In this document: piece after piece, positions 7,106-15,673 of the stretch
Layout of the letters: the number at the start of each line of letters is the position of its first letter
How positions within the stretch are numbered: position 1 is the first letter of the stretch
From: Gemmatimonadota bacterium
Lineage (GTDB): Bacteria > Latescibacterota > UBA2968 > UBA8231
Length of the DNA stretch: 64,000 bases
Assembly: GCA_009841115.1 (NCBI GenBank)
Contig: VXML01000058.1
Location: forward strand, 1-64,000
Reading direction: 5' to 3'
Program-made: the position numbers and the translations under genes
Notes under the pieces: generated by a model
Database searches by the model: none
What the model saw: the letters and a program-made list of their open reading frames with translations, nothing else
What the model was told of the DNA's origin: nothing

Positions 7106-8020
7106 TCAACGCGCATACCCATCCGGATTGTCCTTACGCCAATTGGGCTGGTAGCCTTCCTTGGCGTCAAAGCCATACGACGGACCGATCTGGTTTTCGG
7201 TCTGCCAAGGCCAAGCCTGACCGCCGATAATGCGGAACTGATCGCCCTTGCCGCAGAGCCAGTAGAACATGTGGGCATAGAAGCGCGCCGTGCCGTGCCC
7301 GCCGTAATACGCGCTCTGAAAATCAAAGTCTTCCTCGACGATCCAATCGCGCTGAGGAGGTGCCGTGCGCCAGTAATTGTACTTGAGCATCCGGCGCAGC
7401 CCCTTGGCGGTGGATTTGCCGCGGCGGTGCATGATGCTCTGATGGTGAACCCCAATGGTGCCGGCCGGGCCGTCGCAAAACACGCCCCCTTCTTCTTCGT
7501 CGCGGGGACCACCAGGTTGGATGTGCGAACCAGGCACCAACTCGGTCGGCCCCAGCTCCACGGGCGTGTCCTGCGGAAAGTAGAAGACCTCCAAAAAGCG
7601 CAGCTCCGGACCATAGATATGGTCGGCGTCTTGGTGCCAGCGCTGGGCTTCCATTGGGCATTCGGCCCGGTGGTGGCTGGCCAAGACCGGCAGGCCGATG
7701 TTGGGGCCTAAGAGCGAGCGCATGGCACCAGCTAACTGGGGATTGAGCAGCACGTGCTCGATGAACCAGTCCTCCAAGAAGATGGAAGTCGGCTCGTGGG
7801 TAAAGCGGATGCGGTCGAGGTCGGCCTCGGTCAGGCCGTCCGGGATGTAGCCCGGGTTGGCTGGAATATCGCCGTCGAGCCAAGCACAGGTGCGCTGGTT
7901 GATCTCGTCGGGCACAACGCCTCTGAGCAAAAGGTGACCCTCGCGGCAGAATTCGAGAACCTCGGAATCGGTGAGCGTCGGCGCGCAGTCAAAGGTGCGT
8001 TGGCATGGGTCGTAGTGCAT
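7106..8020 (-). CDS. Phytanoyl-CoA dioxygenase (PhyH) family protein
   Basis: A 304-residue Fe(II)/2-oxoglutarate dioxygenase-fold protein. The metal site is visible: H129-Q-D131 in QRWHQDADHIYG and a distal His in SIMHRRG, with a conserved PGSH turn at about 163. Such enzymes hydroxylate small molecules; the substrate cannot be told. I moved the start to the ATG at 8020, because AGGAGGAGACC lies directly before it; an upstream ATG at 8047 has no such site. The gene is divergent from malate synthase and shares the intergenic region with it. Confidence 0.85.
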   Translation of the reverse strand: MHYDPCQRTFDCAPTLTDSEVLEFCREGHLLLRGVVPDEINQRTCAWLDGDIPANPGYIPDGLTEADLDRIRFTHEPTSIFLEDWFIEHVLLNPQLAGAMRSLLGPNIGLPVLASHHRAECPMEAQRWHQDADHIYGPELRFLEVFYFPQDTPVELGPTELVPGSHIQPGGPRDEEEGGVFCDGPAGTIGVHHQSIMHRRGKSTAKGLRRMLKYNYWRTAPPQRDWIVEEDFDFQSAYYGGHGTARFYAHMFYWLCGKGDQFRIIGGQAWPWQTENQIGPSYGFDAKEGYQPNWRKDNPDGYAR

Positions 8021-8096
8021 GGTCTCCTCCTGCGATAGTGTTGTCATGTGCTAGCGCCTACAAGCTATCCAAATCCCATCCACCCTGTCCACTAGG

Positions 8097-8123
8097 TTGC
8101 ACGCGCCGTAAGATAGTTATACT
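8097..8123 (+). promoter_or_regulatory. Possible promoter of malate synthase
   Basis: TTGCAC at 8097-8102 and TATACT at 8118-8123 are 15 bp apart, a little short for sigma-70. They are 30 bp from the start codon, which follows CGGAGCAC. Confidence 0.35.
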
Positions 8124-8153
8124 CTTGCTCGGCAAAATTAAACGGAGCACATC

Positions 8154-10343
8154 ATGGCGGAATCAGCAAAAAAAATAATTAGCGGTGGATTGCACATCGA
8201 CCAGCGGCTCTACGCCCTCGTCGCCGAACAGATTGGGCCCGGGACGGACGTGGATGTCGATCACTTCTGGGCGGCGTTGGGGAAGATCGTCCATGACTTA
8301 GAGCCAAAGAATCAACAGCTACTCCAGCGCCGCGACGCCTTGCAGGCCCAGATCGACGCCTATCACCAACAGCGGCGCGGCGAGCCGCTAGATCCCACAG
8401 AGTACCGGGCCTTTCTCGAAGAGATCGGCTACTTACTGTCCTCGGGCGACGCGCAGCGGATCCGCACGGAAAACACCGACCCGGAAATCGCCTCCCTAGC
8501 CGGCCCCCAGCTAGTCGTCCCAGTTGACAATGCGCGCTACGCGCTCAACGCGGCGAATGCGCGCTGGGGCAGCTTGTACGACGCCCTGTACGGCACAGAT
8601 GTAATCGAAGGCCGCGTCCCGACAGGCGAGTACGACGCCGAACGCGGTGCCCAAGTCATTGCGCGCAGCGAGGCATTTCTCGACGCGGTCGCGGGCCTCC
8701 AACAGGGTGCGTACCGGGAGGTGGTGGAGTTTTTCCTGCGCGAGGACGCCGGCGGGCAAACCTTGCGCGCCCGCCTCGCAAGCGGCGACGAGGTCGGCCT
8801 CAAAGACGCCGGGCAGTTCGTCGGCTATGGATGCGAGGGCGGGCAGCTAAGCAGCGTCCTGCTCCGCCACAACGGGTTGCACATCGAAATCCAAATCGAC
8901 CGCACCCATCCCATTGGGCGTACCCACCGCGCCGGCGTCAAAGACGTGCTCTTAGAAGCGGCCATTACCACCATCCAAGATTGCGAGGATTCCGTGGCCG
9001 CAGTCGATGCCGAGGACAAGACCCTCGTCTATAGCAACTGGAACGGCCTGATGAAGGGCACGCTAGAGGCGACCTTTGTCAAGGACGGGCAGCCCCTGAC
9101 GCGCCGCCTGCGCGCCGACCGCACATTTACCACCCCCAGCGGCCACACCTTGACGCTATCCGGGCGCAGCTTATTGCTCGTGCGTCACGTCGGCATCCAC
9201 ATGTACACAGACGCGGTGACCACCGCCGACGGCGCAGAAATCCCCGAGGGCTTTCTCGACGCCATGGTCATCAGCCTAGCGGCGATCCACGATCTAAAAG
9301 GCCGCGGTCGCTACCGCAACAGCAAGACCGGCAGCGTCTATGTGGTGAAGCCCAAACAGCACGGACCGGACGAGGTAGCAGCAACCGTCGAGCTATTCAC
9401 GCGAGTGGAGGAGGCGCTGGGGCTGAGCAAAAACACCCTGAAAATCGGCATCATGGACGAGGAGCGCCGCACCACGGTCAACCTCAGCGAGTGCATCCGC
9501 TGCGCGGCCGAGCGCGTTGTCTTCATCAACACCGGCTTTCTCGACCGCACCGGGGACGAGATCCACACCAGCATGGAACTGGGCCCCATGTTGCCCAAGA
9601 TGGAAATCAAAGAGCAACCCTGGCTCAGTGCGTATGAGGACTGGAATGTGGACATCGGCATCGCCACCGGCTTGGTGGGACGGGCGCAGATCGGCAAGGG
9701 GATGTGGACCATGCCCGAGCTAATGCGCGAGATGGTAGAGACCAAGATAGGCCATCCCCAAGCTGGGGCGACGACCGCTTGGGTGCCCTCGCCCACGGCG
9801 GCCACCCTACACGCGCTGCACTACCACCAAGTCGATGTCTTCGAGCGCCTCGGCCAGCTAGCTGGACGGGAACGGGCCTCCCTCGGCGCGATTCTCAGTC
9901 CCCCGATGCTCGATCGCTCGCTCAGTCCCGAGGAAATTCAGCAGGAATTGGACAACAACGCCCAGGGAATTTTGGGCTACGTGGTGCGCTGGGTCGGCCA
10001 AGGCATTGGCTGCTCCAAGGTGCCGGATATCAACCACATCGGCCTGATGGAAGACCGCGCCACCTTGCGAATTTCCAGCCAACACATCGCCAACTGGCTG
10101 CACCACAACATCGCCAGCGAGGACCAGGTGCGAGCGACGTTTGCGCGCATGGCCTCAGTCGTAGACGCACAAAACAGCGGCGATCCAGCGTACTGCCCCA
10201 TGGCACCCGACCTCGACGCCAGCGTCGAATTTCAAGCGGCGCTGGATCTAGTATTCAACGGTCGCACCGAACCAAACGGCTATACGGAAAACGTATTGCA
10301 CAAGCGGCGTAGAGAGGTAAAGGCTGCCCGACGAATCGCCTAG
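8154..10343 (+). CDS. glcB: Malate synthase G
   Basis: A 729-residue protein that matches malate synthase G along its length (the E. coli enzyme has 723). It condenses glyoxylate and acetyl-CoA to malate in the cytoplasm. Signature stretches in order: [33 protein letters not shown] with the catalytic-site Arg, [13 protein letters not shown] and [16 protein letters not shown] with metal-binding acidic residues, and NWLHHNI near the end. Isocitrate lyase is not in the window, so the glyoxylate may come from glycolate or similar two-carbon compounds rather than the full shunt. It is the first gene of a plus-strand run with an SDR and a PhyH gene. Confidence 0.95.
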   Translation: MAESAKKIISGGLHIDQRLYALVAEQIGPGTDVDVDHFWAALGKIVHDLEPKNQQLLQRRDALQAQIDAYHQQRRGEPLDPTEYRAFLEEIGYLLSSGDAQRIRTENTDPEIASLAGPQLVVPVDNARYALNAANARWGSLYDALYGTDVIEGRVPTGEYDAERGAQVIARSEAFLDAVAGLQQGAYREVVEFFLREDAGGQTLRARLASGDEVGLKDAGQFVGYGCEGGQLSSVLLRHNGLHIEIQIDRTHPIGRTHRAGVKDVLLEAAITTIQDCEDSVAAVDAEDKTLVYSNWNGLMKGTLEATFVKDGQPLTRRLRADRTFTTPSGHTLTLSGRSLLLVRHVGIHMYTDAVTTADGAEIPEGFLDAMVISLAAIHDLKGRGRYRNSKTGSVYVVKPKQHGPDEVAATVELFTRVEEALGLSKNTLKIGIMDEERRTTVNLSECIRCAAERVVFINTGFLDRTGDEIHTSMELGPMLPKMEIKEQPWLSAYEDWNVDIGIATGLVGRAQIGKGMWTMPELMREMVETKIGHPQAGATTAWVPSPTAATLHALHYHQVDVFERLGQLAGRERASLGAILSPPMLDRSLSPEEIQQELDNNAQGILGYVVRWVGQGIGCSKVPDINHIGLMEDRATLRISSQHIANWLHHNIASEDQVRATFARMASVVDAQNSGDPAYCPMAPDLDASVEFQAALDLVFNGRTEPNGYTENVLHKRRREVKAARRIA

Positions 10344-10373
10344 AACCATCATCCAATTTTAAGGAGACAACAA

Positions 10374-11159
10374 ATGGAAACGCTTCACTCGCTGCCTTCA
10401 GGCAGTGCATCACATGCAAAAGTCGCCCTCGTCACAGGTGCCGGCAGCGGCATCGGCCGCCACAGTGCCCTGGCGTTGGCCGAGGCCGGCTATGGGGTTG
10501 CCCTAGCCGGACGGCGTCAAGATGCCCTAGAGGAAACGGCTGCGCTGGCGGGAACGGATGCCCGCATGTTGCCGGTGCCCACCGACGTCGGCGATCCCCA
10601 AGCCGTTGACGCGCTGTTCGCCCAAGTCGCCGAGCACTTTGGCCGGCTCGACGTGCTGTTCAACAACGCTGGAGGCGGAGCGCCGACCGTGCCGTTGGAA
10701 GACCTCGAATACGAACAGTGGCAGAAGGTCGTCGCCGTCAACCTGACGGGCACCTTCCTCTGCACCCAAGCGGCCTTCCGCATTATGAAGGATCAAGACC
10801 CGCGCGGCGGGCGGATCATCAACAACGGCTCGGTCTCGGCCGCAGCCCCGCGTCCCAATTCCGCCCCTTATACCGCCACCAAACACGCCATTACCGGACT
10901 CACCAAATCGACCTCGCTCGACGGGCGCAAATACGACATCGCCTGCGGCCAGATCGACATTGGCAACACGGCGACCGATATGACACAGCGGATGAACGAC
11001 GGCGTGCCGCAGGCCGATGGCTCCAAGCTCGTCGAGCCGCGCTTTGACGTCGAACACGTGGCCCGCGCCGTAGTGCAGATGGCCGAGTTGCCGCTGGACA
11101 CCAATGTGCTGTTTATGACGATCATGGCGACGAAAATGCCGTTTGTCGGGCGAGGTTAG
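10374..11159 (+). CDS. Short-chain dehydrogenase/reductase
   Basis: A 261-residue classical SDR oxidoreductase. It has the nucleotide-binding TGAGSGIG motif at about residue 21, the NNAGG motif, a Ser in [10 protein letters not shown] and the catalytic YTATK. Cofactor preference is not clear, though GRRQD after the second strand is compatible with NADP(H). It starts 30 bases after malate synthase, behind AAGGAGACAAC, so it is likely in the same operon. The substrate is unknown. Confidence 0.85.
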   Translation: METLHSLPSGSASHAKVALVTGAGSGIGRHSALALAEAGYGVALAGRRQDALEETAALAGTDARMLPVPTDVGDPQAVDALFAQVAEHFGRLDVLFNNAGGGAPTVPLEDLEYEQWQKVVAVNLTGTFLCTQAAFRIMKDQDPRGGRIINNGSVSAAAPRPNSAPYTATKHAITGLTKSTSLDGRKYDIACGQIDIGNTATDMTQRMNDGVPQADGSKLVEPRFDVEHVARAVVQMAELPLDTNVLFMTIMATKMPFVGRG

Positions 11160-11170
11160 AAGCGACCACC

Positions 11171-11905
11171 ATGACCATCGACGACGCCAAGGCCCATATC
11201 GACGAATACGGGTACGCCGTGCTCAAAGAGGCGTTGACCCCGGACCAAGCCAACGCCTTGCGCGATCGCTCGGCTGAACTGATAGCACAGGAGCGAGCCG
11301 CCGGAGGAGAGCATGTCTATCTCGACGGCTCCGCGCAGCGCGTGTGGAACCTAGTCAACAAGGGCCGCATTTACGAGGAGATGATCCAGCTCCCGCAGGT
11401 GCTAGCGCTCCAAGAGTACCTGCTGGGTGACAACTGCATCTTGAGCAGCTTCACCGTCAATCACATCGGCCCAGGTGCACCGGCCGGCCGCCTACACATC
11501 GACTTCCCGCTCGGCAGCTTTCCCCAGCCGCCGCCACCCTTCGCCTTTTGCGCCAATACCATCTACGTGCTCGACGACTTCGCGCCTGAAAACGGGGCCA
11601 CGCATATCGTGCCGGGCAGCTACAAGCGCGGATACGCCCCCGACCCAGAAAAAGAGTACGACGACGTCATCCAGCTAGACGTCCGCAAAGGCGATATCGT
11701 CGTCTTCCACGGCGCGACGTGGCACGGCAGCGGAGCCAACCATACCGAGCAGGATCGGATGATTCTGTTGGGATTCTTTTGCCGCTCGTTTATGAAGCCA
11801 CAACAAGACCAATTCAAGCTAGCGCGCCCCGAGGTCGTCGCGCGGGCGACGCCGACCCTAAAACGATTGATGGGCTTCGAATCGCAGTCGGGTATGCGGA
11901 CATAG
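11171..11905 (+). CDS. Phytanoyl-CoA dioxygenase (PhyH) family protein
   Basis: A 244-residue PhyH-fold dioxygenase with an intact iron triad: H109-I-D111 in RLHIDFPLG and the distal His in FHGATWHGSG, and an Arg in QDRMILLGFF for 2-oxoglutarate. The PGSYKRG turn is also typical. It starts 11 bases after the SDR stop and ends 4 bases before the next gene, which fits one transcriptional unit. The enzyme probably hydroxylates a small metabolite that the SDR or the hydrolase also handles, but this is a guess from position. Confidence 0.85.
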   Translation: MTIDDAKAHIDEYGYAVLKEALTPDQANALRDRSAELIAQERAAGGEHVYLDGSAQRVWNLVNKGRIYEEMIQLPQVLALQEYLLGDNCILSSFTVNHIGPGAPAGRLHIDFPLGSFPQPPPPFAFCANTIYVLDDFAPENGATHIVPGSYKRGYAPDPEKEYDDVIQLDVRKGDIVVFHGATWHGSGANHTEQDRMILLGFFCRSFMKPQQDQFKLARPEVVARATPTLKRLMGFESQSGMRT

Positions 11906-11909
11906 GTCC

Positions 11910-13295
11910 ATGGACTCACTCGACCACCGCAAGCGCCTCTTCGTCGATATGGACGACGTCGAGCGCCAAGAAAACGTGGTGCGGGTCTTCCACCAAGCGG
12001 AGAAGTACGGCACGCATCCCGTGCTCAAACAGGAAGCGCCGTGGGAACAACACAGCGGCATGACCGCGGCGGTGATCTTCGACGCCGAGGAACAAATTTT
12101 CAAGGCCTGGTACATGGCCGGCCACTATGCGCCAGAATGCGAACACGTACAATGCTTCGCGCTGTCGCCGGACGGAATCCATTGGGAGCGCCCCTTCCTC
12201 GGAATCCACGAAGCCCTCGGCTCCAAAGACAACAACATCGTCATCCCCGCGACCCACCACGAAGGGAAGGATCACTGGGAGACCATGCTCAAGGACCCCC
12301 TCGACCCAGATCCCACCCGCCGCTACAAGGCCATCGGCTGGTCGAGCTACGACTGGGACGGCCCGCGCTCGGGCATTTACAGCGCCACTTCGCCGGACGG
12401 GATCAACTGGTCGCATTCGCCGGACCCGATTTTCCGCTACCATCCGCGGCCCGGCACTGGCGACTTGGGGCCGGTCGGCGATGCGCAGTCCATGATGGTG
12501 GATATTGAGCACCAACGCTACGTGGCCTTTTTGCGCGGCGTGCCCGAGCGGCTGATGAGCACGAGCGAGGACTTCGTCCATTGGTCGCCGCCGTGCCCCT
12601 TCTTGGCACCGCTCAACGAAGAAGAAGCCCTCTACAACAACACCGGCTTCAACTACGGCGCTCACTACTTGGGCATCCTGACCCACTTCGACAAACGCCC
12701 ACGCCAACAAACCCAAGTCCTGCGGCTTTTGTGCAGCCGCGATGGGGAGCGCTGGCAGCGAGTGCCGGGGGATCCACTAGTGGGTTTGGGCGCAGTGGGC
12801 GAGTGGGACCGTTTCCAGCTAATGCTCAGCGGCGCGCCGCCCATTGCTGTGGACGACAAGCTCTATATCTACTACCGAGGCACGGCCCGACGACACGCCA
12901 AGATCCCGCGCGAATTCGATCCGCCGATTGCGGCCGATCAGGACCCGGGGACGATGGGCATTGGCTTGGCCATGCTGCGCCTCGACGGTTTTGCATCGCT
13001 CAACGCCAGTTTTGACGGCGGGCAGATAACGACCCGGCCCTTTGCGTTGGCCGGGGACGAATTGCAGGTCAACGCCAAGGCGGATTACGGCAAGCTAACC
13101 GTCGAATTGCTCGACGAGGAAGGGCACCCCATTCCCGGTCACACTGCCCAAGACTGCGTCGCCATCGCCGAGGACGGAGTCGCCGTGCCCGTGCGCTGGC
13201 GCGACGGCCGAGATCTGCGCGCGTTGCGAGAACAGCCGGTACGCCTGCGTTTTGCACTGAACAACGCCCGCCTGTACGCCTATTGGTGTTCGTAG
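11910..13295 (+). CDS. Five-bladed beta-propeller glycosidase-like protein
   Basis: A 461-residue protein without signal peptide. Repeated blades carry the pattern SPDGIHWERP, SPDGINWSHSP, TSEDFVHWSPP and SRDGERWQRVP, the Asp-Gly-x-x-Trp turns common in GH32/GH43/GH68-type propellers. The last 100 residues form a beta-sandwich-like domain, as in GH32. Catalytic residues cannot be assigned with certainty. It may act on an oligosaccharide or glycoside in the cytoplasm. ATG 11910 follows the PhyH stop closely, so it is in the same operon. Confidence 0.6.
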   Translation: MDSLDHRKRLFVDMDDVERQENVVRVFHQAEKYGTHPVLKQEAPWEQHSGMTAAVIFDAEEQIFKAWYMAGHYAPECEHVQCFALSPDGIHWERPFLGIHEALGSKDNNIVIPATHHEGKDHWETMLKDPLDPDPTRRYKAIGWSSYDWDGPRSGIYSATSPDGINWSHSPDPIFRYHPRPGTGDLGPVGDAQSMMVDIEHQRYVAFLRGVPERLMSTSEDFVHWSPPCPFLAPLNEEEALYNNTGFNYGAHYLGILTHFDKRPRQQTQVLRLLCSRDGERWQRVPGDPLVGLGAVGEWDRFQLMLSGAPPIAVDDKLYIYYRGTARRHAKIPREFDPPIAADQDPGTMGIGLAMLRLDGFASLNASFDGGQITTRPFALAGDELQVNAKADYGKLTVELLDEEGHPIPGHTAQDCVAIAEDGVAVPVRWRDGRDLRALREQPVRLRFALNNARLYAYWCS

Positions 13296-13356
13296 CTTTC
13301 AGGTCGTAACTTCGATAATTCCACAAGACGCTAACACTTCAACAACAAGGAAAACT

Positions 13357-13752
13357 ATGTCCATCGAGCAACTAAACCACTACCAACGCAAACTCGCATA
13401 TGAAATGGATTCGTGGGATCTGTACGTAGCGTTGGGCGAGAACGAACCCATCACCGTCGTCGATGGCCGTTCGGCAGAAGCTTATGCCCAAGAGCACATT
13501 CCGGGCGCACTCAATCTGCCCCACCGGGAAATCTGCTTCAATTCCACTGCGTCGCTCGACAAATCAAAGCTCTATGTCTGCTACTGCGACGGCATCGGCT
13601 GCAACGCCTCGACAAAGACGGCGCTGAAACTGCTGACGCTAGGCTTTCAAGTGCGCGAATTAATCGGCGGGCTCGACTGGTGGAAGCGCGACGGCTACGC
13701 CACCGCTGGTGACGGGGCGCAGCCCGGGACCGAAATCAAATGCGGATGCTGA
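13357..13752 (+). CDS. Rhodanese-like sulfurtransferase
   Basis: A 131-residue single rhodanese domain: VVDGRSAEAYAQEHIPGALN, the substrate-loop region YCDGIGCNAS with the likely persulfide-carrying Cys77, and ELIGGLDWWKRDGY. Rhodaneses move sulfur from donors such as thiosulfate. The protein ends in IKCGC, giving extra cysteines near the terminus that could also carry sulfur. It has its own AAGGAAAAC ribosome site, 61 bases after the propeller gene. A strong hairpin follows downstream. Confidence 0.85.
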   Translation: MSIEQLNHYQRKLAYEMDSWDLYVALGENEPITVVDGRSAEAYAQEHIPGALNLPHREICFNSTASLDKSKLYVCYCDGIGCNASTKTALKLLTLGFQVRELIGGLDWWKRDGYATAGDGAQPGTEIKCGC

Positions 13753-13777
13753 GCTAGAATAGAATCAGACAAGGCGA

Positions 13778-13823
13778 ATTGGCAAAAAGAAAACCCCAGG
13801 TCAGTGTAACCGACCTGGGGTTT
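13778..13823 (-). terminator. Rho-independent terminator after tRNA-Glu
   Basis: A perfect 12-bp stem (AAACCCCAGGTC at 13791-13802 with its complement at 13812-13823) and a 9-base loop. On the minus strand it is followed by TTTTCTTTTT, so it ends the tRNA transcript. On the plus strand the trailing bases are not U-rich, but it may also slow transcription from the rhodanese gene. Confidence 0.85.
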
Positions 13824-13832
13824 AATGATTGG

Positions 13833-13905
13833 TAGCCCGTACGGGATTCGAACCCGTGTTACCGGCGTGAGAGGCCGGCGTCCTAGGCCTCTAGACGAAC
13901 GGGCC
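13833..13905 (-). tRNA. tRNA-Glu (anticodon CTC)
   Basis: On the minus strand the sequence folds as a tRNA: acceptor GGCCCGT with ACGGGCT, anticodon stem CCGGC with GCCGG and loop CTCTCAC (anticodon CTC, reading GAG), and T arm ACGGG-TTCGAAT-CCCGT. The CCA end is not encoded in full (ACC follows). It is followed by a strong terminator. A plus-strand reading frame that covers it is an artefact of the next gene being open upstream. Confidence 0.93.
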
Positions 13906-13984
13906 AACTGGTTTGTTTTCAGCCTAACAGCTTCAAAAAATAGAATTCTCAACCTGTATTGTCAAGGTGCTGCGGCAGAGCCGT

Positions 13985-14013
13985 TTGACAGTCGCGGACC
14001 GGCGTGGTACCCT
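13985..14013 (+). promoter_or_regulatory. Sigma-70 type promoter of the amidohydrolase gene
   Basis: A perfect TTGACA at 13985-13990 and TACCCT at 14008-14013 with the ideal 17-bp spacing. It lies 25 bp before the start codon at 14038. Confidence 0.55.
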
Positions 14014-14037
14014 TGCCCTGCACGAGGAGACCGCCCA

Positions 14038-14841
14038 ATGATCGTCGAGTGGAATGCCCACATCTTCAGCCCCGATACCCAGCGCTATCCCTTCCATCCC
14101 AAGGCGGCCTACCGGCCGGATGTTTCCGTGCATTCCCCAGACCCATTGGGAGCCTATTTGCAGCGCCTAGACGATGAGGGAATCGACCGGGCCGTCGTCG
14201 TCCATCCCGAGCCGTATGGGGACGACCACCGGCTGATACTCGAATGTCTGGAACGCGAGCCAGAGCGGCTGCGGGGCACATCGCTATTTTATCCCAAAGA
14301 TCCAGACGCGCCCCAAAAGCTGGCCGACCTAGTCGCCCGCGAGCCCAAGATCATCGCCACGCGCTTTCACGCCCACCGAGGCAAGGAAGTGTATCTCGAC
14401 AGCTTCGACGACAAAGGCGTGCGCGCCCTGTGGGAAAAGGCAGTGGAGTTGGGCTTGGTCGTCGAACTGCACATTGGGCCTAACTACGGTGCCCAAGTCG
14501 CCCAAGTCCTGCGCGACATTCCCCAGACCGTGGCGCTGATCGACCACTTGGCCGAACCGCATCAGGGCAGCGCCGTCGAGTACGCCGACATACTGGACCT
14601 GAGCCGTGCGGACGCCGAGGTCTATATGAAGCTCTCCGGCCTCGGCCACTTCGCCCAAGACGCGCCGCTGTACGAAAGCGCCAAGCCCTTTACGCGGCGC
14701 GTGATCGAAGCCTTCGGGCCGGAGCGCATGGTCTGGGGCAGCGGCACGCCAGCGATCGTAGATGCACATCTATCAGAGTATGGGGACGCCGAACGCGCGC
14801 TGGTAAAAGGGGGCAACTTGGCCCGATGGTTCAACAAATAA
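14038..14841 (+). CDS. Amidohydrolase-fold (LigI-like) protein with altered active site
   Basis: A 267-residue TIM-barrel protein of the amidohydrolase 2 type (2-pyrone-4,6-dicarboxylate lactonase relatives). ATG 14038 follows GAGGAGACC; the frame is open further upstream only by chance, across the tRNA. The usual N-terminal DxHxH reads EWNAH here, and the late Asp of the WGxDxP motif is replaced by Gly (VWGSGTPAIV). The central His sites (LHIGPNY, LIDHLAEPH) remain. The related protein at 39441 keeps all these residues. So this one is either an enzyme with a changed mechanism or not catalytic. It is followed 10 bases later by a PhyH gene. Confidence 0.75.
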   Translation: MIVEWNAHIFSPDTQRYPFHPKAAYRPDVSVHSPDPLGAYLQRLDDEGIDRAVVVHPEPYGDDHRLILECLEREPERLRGTSLFYPKDPDAPQKLADLVAREPKIIATRFHAHRGKEVYLDSFDDKGVRALWEKAVELGLVVELHIGPNYGAQVAQVLRDIPQTVALIDHLAEPHQGSAVEYADILDLSRADAEVYMKLSGLGHFAQDAPLYESAKPFTRRVIEAFGPERMVWGSGTPAIVDAHLSEYGDAERALVKGGNLARWFNK

Positions 14842-14851
14842 GGAGCAACAC

Positions 14852-15673
14852 GTGAACGAAATCGAAACCTTTGAATTCGACCGCCAAGGCTACATCGTCA
14901 TTGAGAAGCTGCTGAACGAGACCCAAGTGGCCGCGCTGGCTGAAGCCGTGGATGAGCTAGAAGAACACGCGCTCGCGCACGTCACCCAACCGCCGCGCAA
15001 GCAAAGCGGCTGGGGAGCCAACTACCACGCCAATCCCGAGCGCGGCTATCACACCAACGGCGAGCGAGCCGAGGGCAAAACCCTCATGATCGAAGACTAC
15101 TGGAATGCCAACCCGGCCTTCGACGTTTTGCTCGACCACCAGCCGACGATGAACTACATCCACGGCATCGTCAAACAGCGGCCGACGATCAACAACTCCG
15201 AGATCCGCATCCGCTACCGTGGCAACGCCACCGGCTGCCACGGCGGCACCGCTTCAGCAAGTCAAAAGTACCGCTACAGCTACACCGACCACGGCATCGA
15301 CTGCATGATGGTGCGGATGGTCTATTTCATCCACGACTGCACCAACGAACAGGGGGCCTTTTGCGTGGTGCCGGGGACGCACAAGACCAACCTGCCCTCG
15401 CCTCACAGCAACGACCCGGACGAAGACCCCGACATGATCGGCCTAGAAGTCAAGGCCGGCGATGCGATTCTCTTCACCGAGAACTTGCGCCACGGCGGCT
15501 TCACCAACCGCTCTGAGCAGACGCGCAAGACCCTGCACGTGGGCTACGGGCCGTACTGGATGATGTCGCAAAACATCGCCACCATGGACGAAAAACAGCA
15601 CATCACCCCGGAGACTCTCAGTCGCTTGACCAAGGCCCAACAAGACTTATTCAGGGCCTATACACCCACTTAA
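14852..15673 (+). CDS. PhyH-family dioxygenase with HGG in place of HxD
   Basis: A 273-residue PhyH-fold protein, GTG start behind AAGGAGCAAC. The fold is clear: FIHDCTNEQGAFCVVPGTHK, a distal His214 in NLRHGGFT and Arg225 in QTRKTLHVGY. Where PhyH enzymes have the HxD iron ligands, this protein has H130-G-G132 (ATGCHGGTAS). Loss of the carboxylate is known in iron/2-oxoglutarate halogenases, where halide takes its place, but also occurs in uncharacterised PhyH subfamilies. It runs with the amidohydrolase as a two-gene unit, and its stop overlaps the convergent antiporter end by 4 bases. Confidence 0.8.
   Translation: MNEIETFEFDRQGYIVIEKLLNETQVAALAEAVDELEEHALAHVTQPPRKQSGWGANYHANPERGYHTNGERAEGKTLMIEDYWNANPAFDVLLDHQPTMNYIHGIVKQRPTINNSEIRIRYRGNATGCHGGTASASQKYRYSYTDHGIDCMMVRMVYFIHDCTNEQGAFCVVPGTHKTNLPSPHSNDPDEDPDMIGLEVKAGDAILFTENLRHGGFTNRSEQTRKTLHVGYGPYWMMSQNIATMDEKQHITPETLSRLTKAQQDLFRAYTPT

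Noticed and set aside
9704-10312. A 202-codon frame inside malate synthase
   Set aside because: It overlaps a gene conserved to its very end and has the Arg/Pro-rich make-up of an out-of-frame reading.
13825-14037. Longer N-terminus for the amidohydrolase gene
   Set aside because: The extension crosses a tRNA-Glu gene and a promoter and does not resemble the family; ATG 14038 has a ribosome site.
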